Notes under the pieces: generated by a model | Seen by the model: the letters and a program-made list of their open reading frames with translations, nothing else | Databases searched by the model: none | Told to the model about the DNA's origin: nothing | Shown here: positions 1 through 6,229 of the stretch, piece after piece | How the letters are laid out: every line of letters begins with the position of its first letter | Position numbering within the stretch: the first letter of the stretch is position 1 | Made by a program: the position numbers and the translations under genes | Assembly: GCA_013813345.1 (NCBI GenBank) | Contig: JACCRW010000195.1 | Span: forward strand, 1 to 6,437 | DNA from: Actinomycetota bacterium | Lineage (GTDB): Bacteria > Actinomycetota > Thermoleophilia > Gaiellales > Gaiellaceae | Direction of reading: 5' to 3' | DNA length: 6,437 bases

Positions 1-46
1 TATCCGTCTTAACGGCGGATCGAGGGTTCAAATCCCTCCCCCTCCG
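1..46 (+). tRNA. tRNA-Ser, 3' part only (type II tRNA, anticodon outside window)
   Basis: This is the 3' part of a tRNA cut by the window edge. Bases 3-8 (TCCGTC) pair with 14-19 (GGCGGA) around a TTAAC loop, giving the long variable arm of a type II tRNA. The T arm follows: GAGGG (22-26), loop TTCAAAT (27-33), CCCTC (34-38). The 3' acceptor strand is CCCCTCC (39-45) and the discriminator base is G (46). A long variable arm leaves Ser, Leu or Tyr. Leu and Tyr normally have discriminator A, so G points to Ser, and the implied 5' strand GGAGGGG is close to the GGAGAGG of the tRNA-Ser at the other edge. CCA is not encoded (CTTG follows), so the end must be added enzymatically. The anticodon is not visible. 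Confidence 0.8.
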
Positions 47-122
47 CTTGAACTCTGATTGGCCCGCGCGTAGCGTCTCCAGCCGGTCCCCGCGCCCGTC
101 AACGCAGCCGCCTTTCGACGGC

Positions 123-139
123 GTGCGCTCCGTGCGCAC
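123..139. other. small GC-rich hairpin between tRNA-Ser and the first gene
   Basis: GTGCGC (123-128) and GCGCAC (134-139) are perfect inverted 6-bp arms around the loop TCCGT. No T-run follows on either side, so this is not a canonical intrinsic terminator. It could still help end the tRNA transcript or form part of the leader of the next operon. The rest of 47-233 shows no convincing promoter: TATACC (155-160) and TAGACC (166-171) are loosely -10-like, but neither has a recognisable -35 at the right distance. Confidence 0.3.
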
Positions 140-225
140 CCGCACTCGGAGGGCTATACCGATGCTAGACCGGCGTCTGGAATCGTGACTGCAACGGATC
201 GCGCCGTGCGAACCGACACCGAAAC

Positions 226-231
226 GAGGGG
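226..231 (+). promoter_or_regulatory. ribosome binding site of the first operon gene
   Basis: GAGGGG lies just before the ATG at 234. Counting from GAGG the spacer is 4 nt, which is short but usable. It supports ATG 234 as the start, in agreement with the signal peptide that this start exposes. Confidence 0.55.
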
Positions 232-233
232 TT

Positions 234-638
234 ATGAACCGCATCTCACCGTTGCTCGCAGCGGCCGTCGTTGCCGTTGCGCTGCTCACCGTTCCCGCGC
301 TCGCCGCGGGTGCCATCCCGAAGAAGAGCGGCTCCTACGAAGGCACGCTGCATGCCAGCGCCGAGCTTGCTTTGTCGAAGAGGGTCGTGATCAAGGTTTC
401 CTCGACGGGGACGCGGGCTCGGACCACCTTCTGGTGCGGAACCCAGCGACCCGCGAACTGGATCTCGTTCGCGATCAAGAAGGACGGCAGCTTCAAGGCG
501 TTCAGCAACACCGGCAGCCTCACCGTCTGGTCGATCGTCGGTCGTTTCGTCACCCCCGGCAAGGTGGTGGCCGTTCTGCACCTGAACGCGACCTGTGACG
601 GCAAGGGCGGCCGGTTCGTCGCCAAGCTCGTCGTCTGA
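234..638 (+). CDS. small exported protein with one cysteine pair, function unknown
   Basis: A 134-residue protein that I cannot assign to a named family. Residues 1-27 form a clear Sec signal peptide: Arg3, a hydrophobic core (about 7-20), then PALA-AGA, with cleavage likely after Ala24 or Ala27. The mature part, about 107 residues, alternates short hydrophobic and polar stretches with many Gly, Ser and Thr, suggesting an all-beta, Ig-like fold. It holds exactly two cysteines, Cys68 (in FWCGT) and Cys121 (in ATCDG), which could form one disulfide across the domain. No lipobox, catalytic motif or membrane anchor is visible. It is the first gene of a tight set: its stop is 6 nt before the start of the MauE-thioredoxin fusion. 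By context it may be a substrate or partner of that redox protein, which is inference. The reality of the gene is well supported by the signal peptide, ribosome site and packing. Confidence 0.8.
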   Translation: MNRISPLLAAAVVAVALLTVPALAAGAIPKKSGSYEGTLHASAELALSKRVVIKVSSTGTRARTTFWCGTQRPANWISFAIKKDGSFKAFSNTGSLTVWSIVGRFVTPGKVVAVLHLNATCDGKGGRFVAKLVV

Positions 639-644
639 TCGAAC

Positions 645-2153
645 ATGGCAGTCTTCCTGCTCCTCAGCCGCCTCCTTCTGGCCGCCGTGCTCGGAGTGGC
701 CGGCATCGCGAAACTGCTCGACCGTGAAGGATCGCGCCGCGCACTCCTCGATTTCGGGGTGCCGGCGCGACTCGCTCGACAAGCGGCGATCATGCTCCCG
801 CTCGTCGAGCTCGGGGCGGCTGCCGCCCTCGTTCCGAACGCATCGGGACGCTGGGGTGCGATCGCAGCGCTGGTGTTGCTAGGGACGTTCTCTGTCGCGA
901 TCGGGGCGGCGCTCGTGCGTGGACGCCGTCCGAGCTGCCACTGCTTCGGCCGTCTGCACTCCGCGCCGGCCGGATGGCCGACGCTCCTCCGCAACGCCGG
1001 ACTCGGAGCCCTGGCCGGGGCGGTGGTTCTGCTCGAGCCCCGAGCGGCAGTACTCACAGGTAGCGAGCGCCTGATCGTCCTCGGCAGCGCCGCCGTCGTC
1101 GCAGTGGTCGGTGCTCAGGCGTGGCTCTGGTTCCAGCTTCTGCGTCAGAACGGCCGAATCCTCGTGCGGCTGCGGGAGGTTGAGCGCGCGAGTCAGGGCA
1201 GCGCGAACGCTGTCGCTGCGGTGGGTACGCCGGCTCCCACGTTCGACCTGTCGACCGCGGCCGGCGGCCGGTTGACGCTCGCCGGTTTGCTTGCCCGGGG
1301 CCGGCCCGTGCTGCTCGTCTTCGGCCACTCCGGCTGCGGGCCGTGTCAGGAGCTCCTACCGCAGCTCGCGCGCTGGCAGGACGAGCGCGCGCGGGAGCTC
1401 ACGGTAGCTCTCGTCAGCGAGGGGACTCCCGCGAAATCTTCGCCTCTGCGAGATGTTGCGCTGCAGGTCGGGCGCGAGGTGGCCGAGGCATACGGCGTCA
1501 CCGCGACCCCGGCCGCGCTCCTCATCGACGGCGAGGGCCTCGTCGCGAGCGCGGTCGCCATCGGGTCGGACGCAATCGGAGCGCTCGTCGCAAAGCCGGC
1601 GCCGGCGTCCGACGAGGTTGCGGAGCCGCAAGATCTCCGCTTGGCTCTCGGACTTGCGGCCGGTGGCGCAATGCTCGCGAGCGCAGGATCGGCTGCGGCC
1701 GCGGATCGTCAGAGCCTCGGCGTAGCCGCCGCCGACGATCCGGAGCTGCTCGGATTGAGGATGGTGATCAAGCTCGCGAATCCGCGACTCGTCGCCGACT
1801 CGCGCGAGGTGCAGCGTACGCTCCTCGCACTGTCCCGCGCGAAGCAGAAGCAGGCCTCGCGGGCAGCGGCCAGGGCGGCACTGCGCAACGAGCGAGCACA
1901 GCTGCTGGCGTTGAGGGAGGCGCTCAAAGCCGTGCCCGTGAGCGGCGAGCGGGCCGTGCAGGCGAAGCAGCTCGCGACGAGAAGCCTCTCCTTGCTCGCG
2001 ATCGGTCTGGAGCACTTCGGACACGCGGTCGCCAGCCCCCGTGCAAGAGAGTCGAGCCGCTATCTGGCGCAGGCGACGAAACCGCTCCAGCAGGCCCGTT
2101 CGCTCGCCTCTGGGGCGAACCTCGTGCTCGGCTGCACCGGTAAGGACTGTTGA
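645..2153 (+). CDS. MauE/DoxX-like membrane redox protein fused to a TlpA/MauD-like thioredoxin domain, with extra C-terminal domain
   Basis: A 502-residue fusion. Residues 1-166 are a MauE-type membrane domain with predicted helices near 2-22, 45-64, 69-91, 113-131 and 141-166. The motif SCHCFG (Cys98, Cys100) lies between helices 3 and 4, as in MauE/DoxX-family redox proteins. Residues about 190-318 are a thioredoxin fold of the TlpA/MauD/peroxiredoxin type: GTPAPTFDL entry (194-202), active site GCGPCQ (Cys231, Cys234), and cis-proline loop TATP (Pro289). Five helices with the N-terminus inside put both Cys pairs outside the membrane, although RGRR just before Cys98 argues mildly against this. 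The inferred role is moving electrons or disulfides between membrane and exported proteins, as MauE and MauD do for the methylamine dehydrogenase light chain. Residues about 332-353 are hydrophobic and Ala-rich. Residues 354-490 look helical and charged, and I do not recognise them. The protein ends GCTGKDC (Cys497, Cys502). The start has no good ribosome site and is 6 nt past the previous stop, so coupling is likely. Confidence 0.85.
   Translation: MAVFLLLSRLLLAAVLGVAGIAKLLDREGSRRALLDFGVPARLARQAAIMLPLVELGAAAALVPNASGRWGAIAALVLLGTFSVAIGAALVRGRRPSCHCFGRLHSAPAGWPTLLRNAGLGALAGAVVLLEPRAAVLTGSERLIVLGSAAVVAVVGAQAWLWFQLLRQNGRILVRLREVERASQGSANAVAAVGTPAPTFDLSTAAGGRLTLAGLLARGRPVLLVFGHSGCGPCQELLPQLARWQDERARELTVALVSEGTPAKSSPLRDVALQVGREVAEAYGVTATPAALLIDGEGLVASAVAIGSDAIGALVAKPAPASDEVAEPQDLRLALGLAAGGAMLASAGSAAAADRQSLGVAAADDPELLGLRMVIKLANPRLVADSREVQRTLLALSRAKQKQASRAAARAALRNERAQLLALREALKAVPVSGERAVQAKQLATRSLSLLAIGLEHFGHAVASPRARESSRYLAQATKPLQQARSLASGANLVLGCTGKDC
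2142..2146 (+). promoter_or_regulatory. ribosome binding site inside the end of the preceding gene
   Basis: AAGGA sits 10 nt before the ATG at 2157, inside the last codons of the MauE-thioredoxin gene. That gene stops only 3 nt before this start. The placement fixes the start and implies translational coupling of the two genes. Confidence 0.55.
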
Positions 2154-2156
2154 GCG

Positions 2157-2984
2157 ATGGAGCATTGGCTCGATCGCCTAGCCCTCCGTTCAGCGGCAGG
2201 CTCCCCGGAGCCCGTACACGCCTCCGCAGCCGGCGCGCCGCCGAGACCGCCAAGCCCCGCACTCTCCCGCCGGAGGCTCGTCAGACTCGGTGCGAGCCGC
2301 GCGACAGCCCACTTGCCGCTCGTGCCGTCGAGCCTGCTTGCCGCTCCGCGCGAGCGTCCGTTCTCGCGGCTCGACGGCGTGCGTGCCCTCGGCCTCGGGG
2401 TCGGCCTTCTGGGCGCGGGGCCGTTGATTCGTCCTACCAGAGCAGCAGCTGCATCACTTCCTGAGTGCGAGCCTGCCTGCTTGGCCGCTGCCGACGATCT
2501 GTATCGGCGGCAGTCGATCGCCTGCAACTCGGGTCTTCCCGAACCAAGCCACTTCCTCGCCACTGGGGCTCTGATCTTCAACCCTCTCTGTCAGGTCCAG
2601 GCATATCAGCGGCTAATTAACGATAGGAGGCGGTGCGTCGTTCTCGACGACTGCGGGCGGAAGCAACCTCCGCCGCCGGCCCCGCCGCCGCCCAAGCGCG
2701 GCCCGACGCCGCAGCCCCCCGGTGGCTGCGCGCCTATCGGGATGACCAATTGCGAAGGCATCTGCTGCCCCGCGGGCTACCTCTGCAGCGGCTCGATCTG
2801 TGCTCCTCCCCCTACTTCGGCAGACCAATGCAACCCGCCGTGCCCCCCGGGTAAGAAGTGCCAGAAGGGACAGTGCGTCGACGTCTCATCAGATTGCGGG
2901 ACCTGCCCACCGGGCGCCAAGTGCTGCAGCGGGTGCAGCTACGGCGCGTACTGCGCGGCCGCCGATTTCGAGTGCCGCTGCTAG
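2157..2984 (+). CDS. exported cysteine-rich protein with twin-arginine-like leader, proline linker and three Cys modules
   Basis: A 275-residue protein of unknown function with 24 cysteines, all after residue 103. Residues 1-100 form a long leader: SRRRLVRLG (37-45) resembles a twin-arginine export motif, a hydrophobic Gly/Leu stretch lies near 78-91, and RAAAA-S (95-100) would suit cleavage. The mature protein has three parts. Residues 101-168 hold six cysteines (104, 108, 123, 145, 160, 166) and look helical. Residues 171-189 are a Pro-rich linker. Residues 191-275 hold 18 cysteines and include three degenerate modules, C199-C215, C225-C240 and C247-C260, each with a core of C-P-(A/P)-G-x-x-C followed by another Cys 4-5 residues later. 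The mature part has no Trp. The even Cys count and dense packing suggest extensive disulfides, and the redox protein encoded just upstream is the obvious candidate to form them (inference). Small disulfide-rich binding or structural domains are the closest general analogy. A metal-binding protein is an alternative, but export favours disulfides. Confidence 0.8.
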   Translation: MEHWLDRLALRSAAGSPEPVHASAAGAPPRPPSPALSRRRLVRLGASRATAHLPLVPSSLLAAPRERPFSRLDGVRALGLGVGLLGAGPLIRPTRAAAASLPECEPACLAAADDLYRRQSIACNSGLPEPSHFLATGALIFNPLCQVQAYQRLINDRRRCVVLDDCGRKQPPPPAPPPPKRGPTPQPPGGCAPIGMTNCEGICCPAGYLCSGSICAPPPTSADQCNPPCPPGKKCQKGQCVDVSSDCGTCPPGAKCCSGCSYGAYCAAADFECRC

Positions 2985-5686
2985 CCACGCACGCTGGCGG
3001 CAAACGCCGTCGCGAACCCTTCGTCGCCGAGAAGAGCACGAGCGCTCGCTTCCGCGTCGCGGGCGAGAGCGGGATCGAACGCGACAGCCGCCGAGCCGGT
3101 TTCCGCCAGCAGCCGGGCCGCGCGCCCGAGGAGTCGAGCGGCCTCCGCTCCTCGACGCTCGGCTGCCGCCACGGCGGCGAGCCCGTGCAGCGCGTAGACG
3201 TGGTACTCGCGGAACCCGAGGCGGTCGAAGAGCCCCTCTGCTTCCGCGAACTGGTGGTGAGCCTCCTCCTGGTGACCGAGCCGGAGTGCGGCCAGACCGA
3301 GATTGAGGAGTGCGATCGCGGTTCCTTCTTCGGCGCCGCGCGCGCGGTGATAGGCGAGAACCTCTTGCCAGAGCGGTACCGCCGTCGTGTAGTCACCCGA
3401 GTCGAATGCGACCGAGCCGAGGTTCATCTTCGCGACGTGCACATCGGGCTCACGTCCGAGGGCGGCGGCGATGGACGCACTCTGTTCGAGGTGCTCGCGC
3501 GCTCCTTCGAAGTCGGCTTCGTCTCTCGAGATAAGGCCGAGGACGGTGTGGCAGTAGAGCGTGGCCACGTCGTCGCCTCCCGCAGCGGTCGCGCCCAGAC
3601 CCTTGTGCGCGAACTCCCGCGCACGGCCGGGATCGCCCTGGCTCCACGCGATGCCTGCCGCACCAGCACACGCCTGGGCGACGAGCGACGGATCCGCCCC
3701 CGACCCGCGCGCGATTGCCTGCTCGAGGCGACTACGCGCCTCTGCGAGCTCGCCTCGGAGCCACCAGAAGCGCCAGAGCGCACTCACCAGTCGCAGCTCG
3801 AGCCCAGGGTCGGGGATCGCGGCAGCGAAATCGAGAGCAGCCCGGAGGTTGTCCCGCTCGCGGTCGAGCCGCTCCAACCAGCGCTGTTGGTCGGTCCCGC
3901 GCAGATCGGCCCGTTCCGCCAGATCGGTGAAGTAGACCGCGTGCTCCTGCCGCAGACCGTCGCGCTGATCGCGCAATTGCTCGGCCGCGTACTCACGCAC
4001 GGTCTCGAGCATCTGGAACCGCGGTTCCTCGGCGGCCGGATCGCGGTGGAGGAGGCTGTGGTCGACGAGCGTCGCGAGGCGGTCGAGATCGGCGCCGGCC
4101 ACGTGCGCGGCCGCGTCCAGGGAGCAACCGCCGGAGAAGACCGAGAGGTTCGTCAGGCTTTGTCGCTCGTCCGGCCCGAGGAGTGCGACGCTCCAGGCGA
4201 GCGTGTCGCGTAGCGTCTTCTGACGAGCCGGAAGGTCGCGGGGGCCCGACGCGAGCACTGTCACGCTCCGGCGCAGTCGTTCGAGCAGCTGACGTGGGGT
4301 CAGCAGGCGTGCCCGCGCAGCCGCGAGCTCGATCGCGAGCGGCAGCCCGTCGAGGCGCCGGCAGATCTCGCGGATGTCGCCAAGCGCGTCAGGCGGCAGC
4401 GTTCGCGCGGTGTCTCCCGCCTGCGCGCGGGCGAGGAAGAGCGCCACGGCGTCGTCGTCCGGGAGCGGCTGAACAGTGAAGACCTGCTCGCCCGAGATAT
4501 GTAGGACGCGACGGCTCGTCACTACGAGCGTGAGGCGTGGTGCCGCTCCCAGGAGCTCGAGCAGGAACGGGCCAGCCTCGATGACCTGCTCGAAGTTGTC
4601 CACGACGAGCAGCAAGTCGCGATCCGCGATCGCCTCGGCGACCGTTGTGCCCAGCGGCTCACCCGGCCGCTCCGACACGCCAAGCGCGACGGCCACGGCC
4701 GGCGCGACGAACGCGGGATCGCGAACCGCGCCGAGCTCGGCCAGTGCGACACCGTCCGCGAAGAGCCCGTTCGCGTCGGCGGCCAGTGCTAGCGCGAGGC
4801 GGGTCTTGCCGCTCCCGCCCGCGCCGACCAGGGAGAGCAAGCGGACATCGGCCCGCCTGACCAGCGCACGCAGTTCCGTCCGCTCGCGCTCGCGCCCGAT
4901 CAGCTGCGTCCTCGGCGCCGGTAGCGGCAGCGAGAAGCTAGTCGGTGCCGGACGTACGAGTTCGGGATCATGTCTCAGAATCGCGCGCTCGAGCGAACGC
5001 AGTTCCTCGCCCGGCTCGAGTCCGAGCTGCTCGTCGAGCGTTCGGCGCGCGTCGCGGAAGACCTCGAGCGCGTCCGCCTGCCGGCCTGCGCGGTAGAGAG
5101 CGATCATCAGCTGCGCGCGCGGCCGCTCCCGAAGCGGTTGTTCGGCGCAGAGAGCCGAGAGCTCCGGCAGCGCCTCGTCGTGATTGCCAAGCTCGATCAA
5201 CAACGTCAGCCGCTCCTCGACGCACTCGAGCCGCAACTCCTCAAGGGGGGCGCTGTTGCGGTCGTCGCCACCGCCCGCAACCTCGGTTCCCCGCCACAGC
5301 GACAGTGCCTCTCGGAGAGCGTCGGACGCCACTCGAAGATGACCACGCGACCGCGCGGCGCGGCCTTCATCCAGCAGAGCTCGGAAGCCAAGGCTGTCAA
5401 GCTCCGGAGCGGCGACATCGATCCGGTAGCCGCCTGAGACGGTCGCGATCACGGCAGAGCCCAGCACCTTGCGCAGGTTCGAGATGTAGAGCTGAAGCAG
5501 TTTTGGCGCCGAGGGTGGCGGTTGCTCCTCCCAGATCGCTCCCGCCAACCGCTCCACCGACACGCGTTCGTTGGCGTGCAGAAGAAGGTGGACGAGAAGC
5601 GTCCGCTCCTTCGCGGCGCTCACGACTAGGGGCTCGCTGTCGCGCGCGATCTCCAGTGGCCCCAGGATCCGGTAGACGAGCGGCAT
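2981..5686 (-). CDS. AfsR/SARP-like transcriptional regulator: winged helix, BTAD, NB-ARC-type ATPase, TPR
   Basis: A 901-residue cytoplasmic regulator with the domain order of large SARP proteins such as AfsR. Residues 3-95 are an OmpR-type winged helix (FRILGPLEI-like opening seen as YRILGPLEI; SNLRKVLG; SGGYRI). Residues 96-243 are the bacterial transcriptional activation domain, ending LGLEPGEELRSLERAIL. Residues about 256-480 form a STAND/NB-ARC ATPase: Walker A GAGGSGKT (288-295), Walker B LLLVVDNFEQ (358-367), VVTSRR (388-393), and GLPLAIELAAARARLL (447-462). Residues about 490-575 look like a winged helix after the ATPase. The remaining 600-890 are helical TPR-like repeats, the probable signal-sensing part. 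There is no C-terminal LuxR helix-turn-helix. Such proteins activate secondary metabolism or development genes on nucleotide-dependent switching, but the target here is unknown. It converges on the Cys-rich operon and diverges from the small gene on its right, so self-control through the intergenic region is plausible. Start ATG 5686 opens directly on the winged helix. Confidence 0.92.
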   Translation of the reverse strand: MPLVYRILGPLEIARDSEPLVVSAAKERTLLVHLLLHANERVSVERLAGAIWEEQPPPSAPKLLQLYISNLRKVLGSAVIATVSGGYRIDVAAPELDSLGFRALLDEGRAARSRGHLRVASDALREALSLWRGTEVAGGGDDRNSAPLEELRLECVEERLTLLIELGNHDEALPELSALCAEQPLRERPRAQLMIALYRAGRQADALEVFRDARRTLDEQLGLEPGEELRSLERAILRHDPELVRPAPTSFSLPLPAPRTQLIGRERERTELRALVRRADVRLLSLVGAGGSGKTRLALALAADANGLFADGVALAELGAVRDPAFVAPAVAVALGVSERPGEPLGTTVAEAIADRDLLLVVDNFEQVIEAGPFLLELLGAAPRLTLVVTSRRVLHISGEQVFTVQPLPDDDAVALFLARAQAGDTARTLPPDALGDIREICRRLDGLPLAIELAAARARLLTPRQLLERLRRSVTVLASGPRDLPARQKTLRDTLAWSVALLGPDERQSLTNLSVFSGGCSLDAAAHVAGADLDRLATLVDHSLLHRDPAAEEPRFQMLETVREYAAEQLRDQRDGLRQEHAVYFTDLAERADLRGTDQQRWLERLDRERDNLRAALDFAAAIPDPGLELRLVSALWRFWWLRGELAEARSRLEQAIARGSGADPSLVAQACAGAAGIAWSQGDPGRAREFAHKGLGATAAGGDDVATLYCHTVLGLISRDEADFEGAREHLEQSASIAAALGREPDVHVAKMNLGSVAFDSGDYTTAVPLWQEVLAYHRARGAEEGTAIALLNLGLAALRLGHQEEAHHQFAEAEGLFDRLGFREYHVYALHGLAAVAAAERRGAEAARLLGRAARLLAETGSAAVAFDPALARDAEASARALLGDEGFATAFAASVRG

Positions 5687-5691
5687 TCCGT

Positions 5692-5751
5692 GGATCGTAA
5701 GGCGCTACGGCCAGCCTCGACCGATCCTCTACCAGCCTCAGCCAGGATCGT
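5692..5751. repeat. repeated GGATCG and CCAGCCTC motifs in the divergent intergenic region (candidate operator)
   Basis: GGATCGT occurs at 5692-5698 and again at 5745-5751. An inverted copy, CGATCCT (5722-5728), pairs with AGGATCG (5744-5750) across a 15-nt spacer, so the arm centres are two helical turns apart. CCAGCCTC also occurs twice, at 5711-5718 and 5732-5739, with a 21-bp period. All of this lies between divergent genes in only 92 bp. Short direct repeats at helical periods are the usual binding targets of SARP-type regulators, so autoregulation by the adjacent gene is a reasonable guess. The motifs are short and chance cannot be excluded. Confidence 0.4.
5694..5699 (-). promoter_or_regulatory. 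possible -10 element for a leaderless regulator mRNA
   Basis: Read on the minus strand, TACGAT fits the TAnnnT -10 pattern and is separated by exactly 7 nt (CCACGGA) from the ATG of the AfsR-like gene. Transcription would then begin at or next to the start codon. No Shine-Dalgarno precedes that ATG, which agrees with a leaderless message. No good -35 is visible, so confidence is modest. Confidence 0.4.
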
Positions 5752-5767
5752 GGACATCAGCGCACTC

Positions 5768-5775
5768 GAGGAGAG
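5768..5775 (+). promoter_or_regulatory. ribosome binding site for ATG 5779
   Basis: GAGGAGAG contains AGGAG (5769-5773), 5 nt before ATG 5779. It supports the long form of the small gene on the right. Confidence 0.55.
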
Positions 5776-5778
5776 CCG

Positions 5779-6228
5779 ATGTTGAAGATGATGCTCACGA
5801 TTCCCACGGCAGCCGTTTCTGTAGGCCCAGCTGTCATCTCGTCCGTGGCCGCGAGGAAGGGCGCTTGCACGGTCGTCCAACCGAACGGGTCCCGCGACGG
5901 CAAGGGCGGCGCGCCTAACCTCGAGCCACAGGGGGTAGCGACCGTGCCCGCCACGATCTATGCCGTGGTGCAGGACGTTCCTGCGAGTTGGGGCGCCTAT
6001 CTCGAGGGATGCGAGTCAATCGGCGACCTTGTTCCGGAGGGCCTCTTGGTACACGTCGCCGGCCCCACCGACGAAGGATTCCGCGTGATCGATGTCTGGG
6101 AGTCGCAAGCCGCATGGGAACGCTTTCGCGACGATCAACTGCCGGGAGTTCTTGAACGCCTGATCCCTCCGCGGCAGAGCCAGACCACGTTTCGCGACCT
6201 CATCGTGCGACACCTATTCCTGGCGTAA
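5779..6228 (+). CDS. small protein with a probable dimeric alpha/beta-barrel (ABM-like) domain; start uncertain
   Basis: The long form is 149 residues. Residues about 57-149 look like a ferredoxin-like dimeric alpha/beta-barrel domain of the kind seen in antibiotic-biosynthesis-monooxygenase-like proteins: a first strand ATIYAVVQDVP, then VPEGLLVHVAG, then GFRVIDVWESQAAWERF, with a helix DDQLPGVLERL. The pattern of a final strand ending DVWES followed by a helix with WERF is typical. No catalytic residue can be named, so enzyme or ligand binding cannot be decided. Residues 1-55 are a poorly charged hydrophobic stretch plus a Gly-rich tail that fits this domain badly. A second start, GTG 5944, has its own AGGGGG 8 nt upstream and would give a 94-residue protein that begins exactly at the domain. 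I list the longer frame because both starts have ribosome sites. Third codon positions are less G/C-rich than in the regulator gene, hinting at a different history. Confidence 0.72.
   Translation: MLKMMLTIPTAAVSVGPAVISSVAARKGACTVVQPNGSRDGKGGAPNLEPQGVATVPATIYAVVQDVPASWGAYLEGCESIGDLVPEGLLVHVAGPTDEGFRVIDVWESQAAWERFRDDQLPGVLERLIPPRQSQTTFRDLIVRHLFLA
5930..5935 (+). promoter_or_regulatory. alternative internal ribosome binding site for GTG 5944
   Basis: AGGGGG lies 8 nt before GTG 5944, in frame with the small gene. Starting there would give MPATIYAVVQDV, the natural beginning of the alpha/beta-barrel domain. I consider it at least as likely a start as ATG 5779. Confidence 0.45.
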
Positions 6229-6229
6229 C

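Noticed and set aside
1..46. tRNA 3' end as an attachment site of an integrated element.
   Set aside because: No integrase, phage or plasmid gene is nearby, and no copy of the tRNA 3' end was found elsewhere in the window.
597..611. An identical 15-base word shared with 5896-5910, encoding DGKGG in the two small genes.
   Set aside because: A 15-base match is not very surprising in DNA this rich in G and C, the flanks do not match, and the proteins are otherwise unrelated.
335..1057. A 240-codon open frame on the - strand.
   Set aside because: It is antisense to the exported protein and the MauE domain, has low-complexity Ser/Arg/Pro composition, and would contradict two well-supported + strand genes.
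1356..2165. A 269-codon open frame on the - strand and a 266-codon frame on the + strand at 1343-2143.
   Set aside because: Both overlap the thioredoxin domain and C-terminal region of the redox fusion and are Arg-rich shadows with no recognisable motif.
2157..2984. Cys-rich protein as a methylamine dehydrogenase light chain.
   Set aside because: The mature part contains no Trp, so the tryptophan tryptophylquinone cofactor cannot form, and the Cys arrangement with a proline linker differs.
2858..4213. A 451-codon open frame on the + strand.
   Set aside because: It lies opposite the AfsR-like regulator, whose motifs are unmistakable on the - strand. The + frame is Arg/Glu-rich with no domain and arises from G/C-rich third positions.
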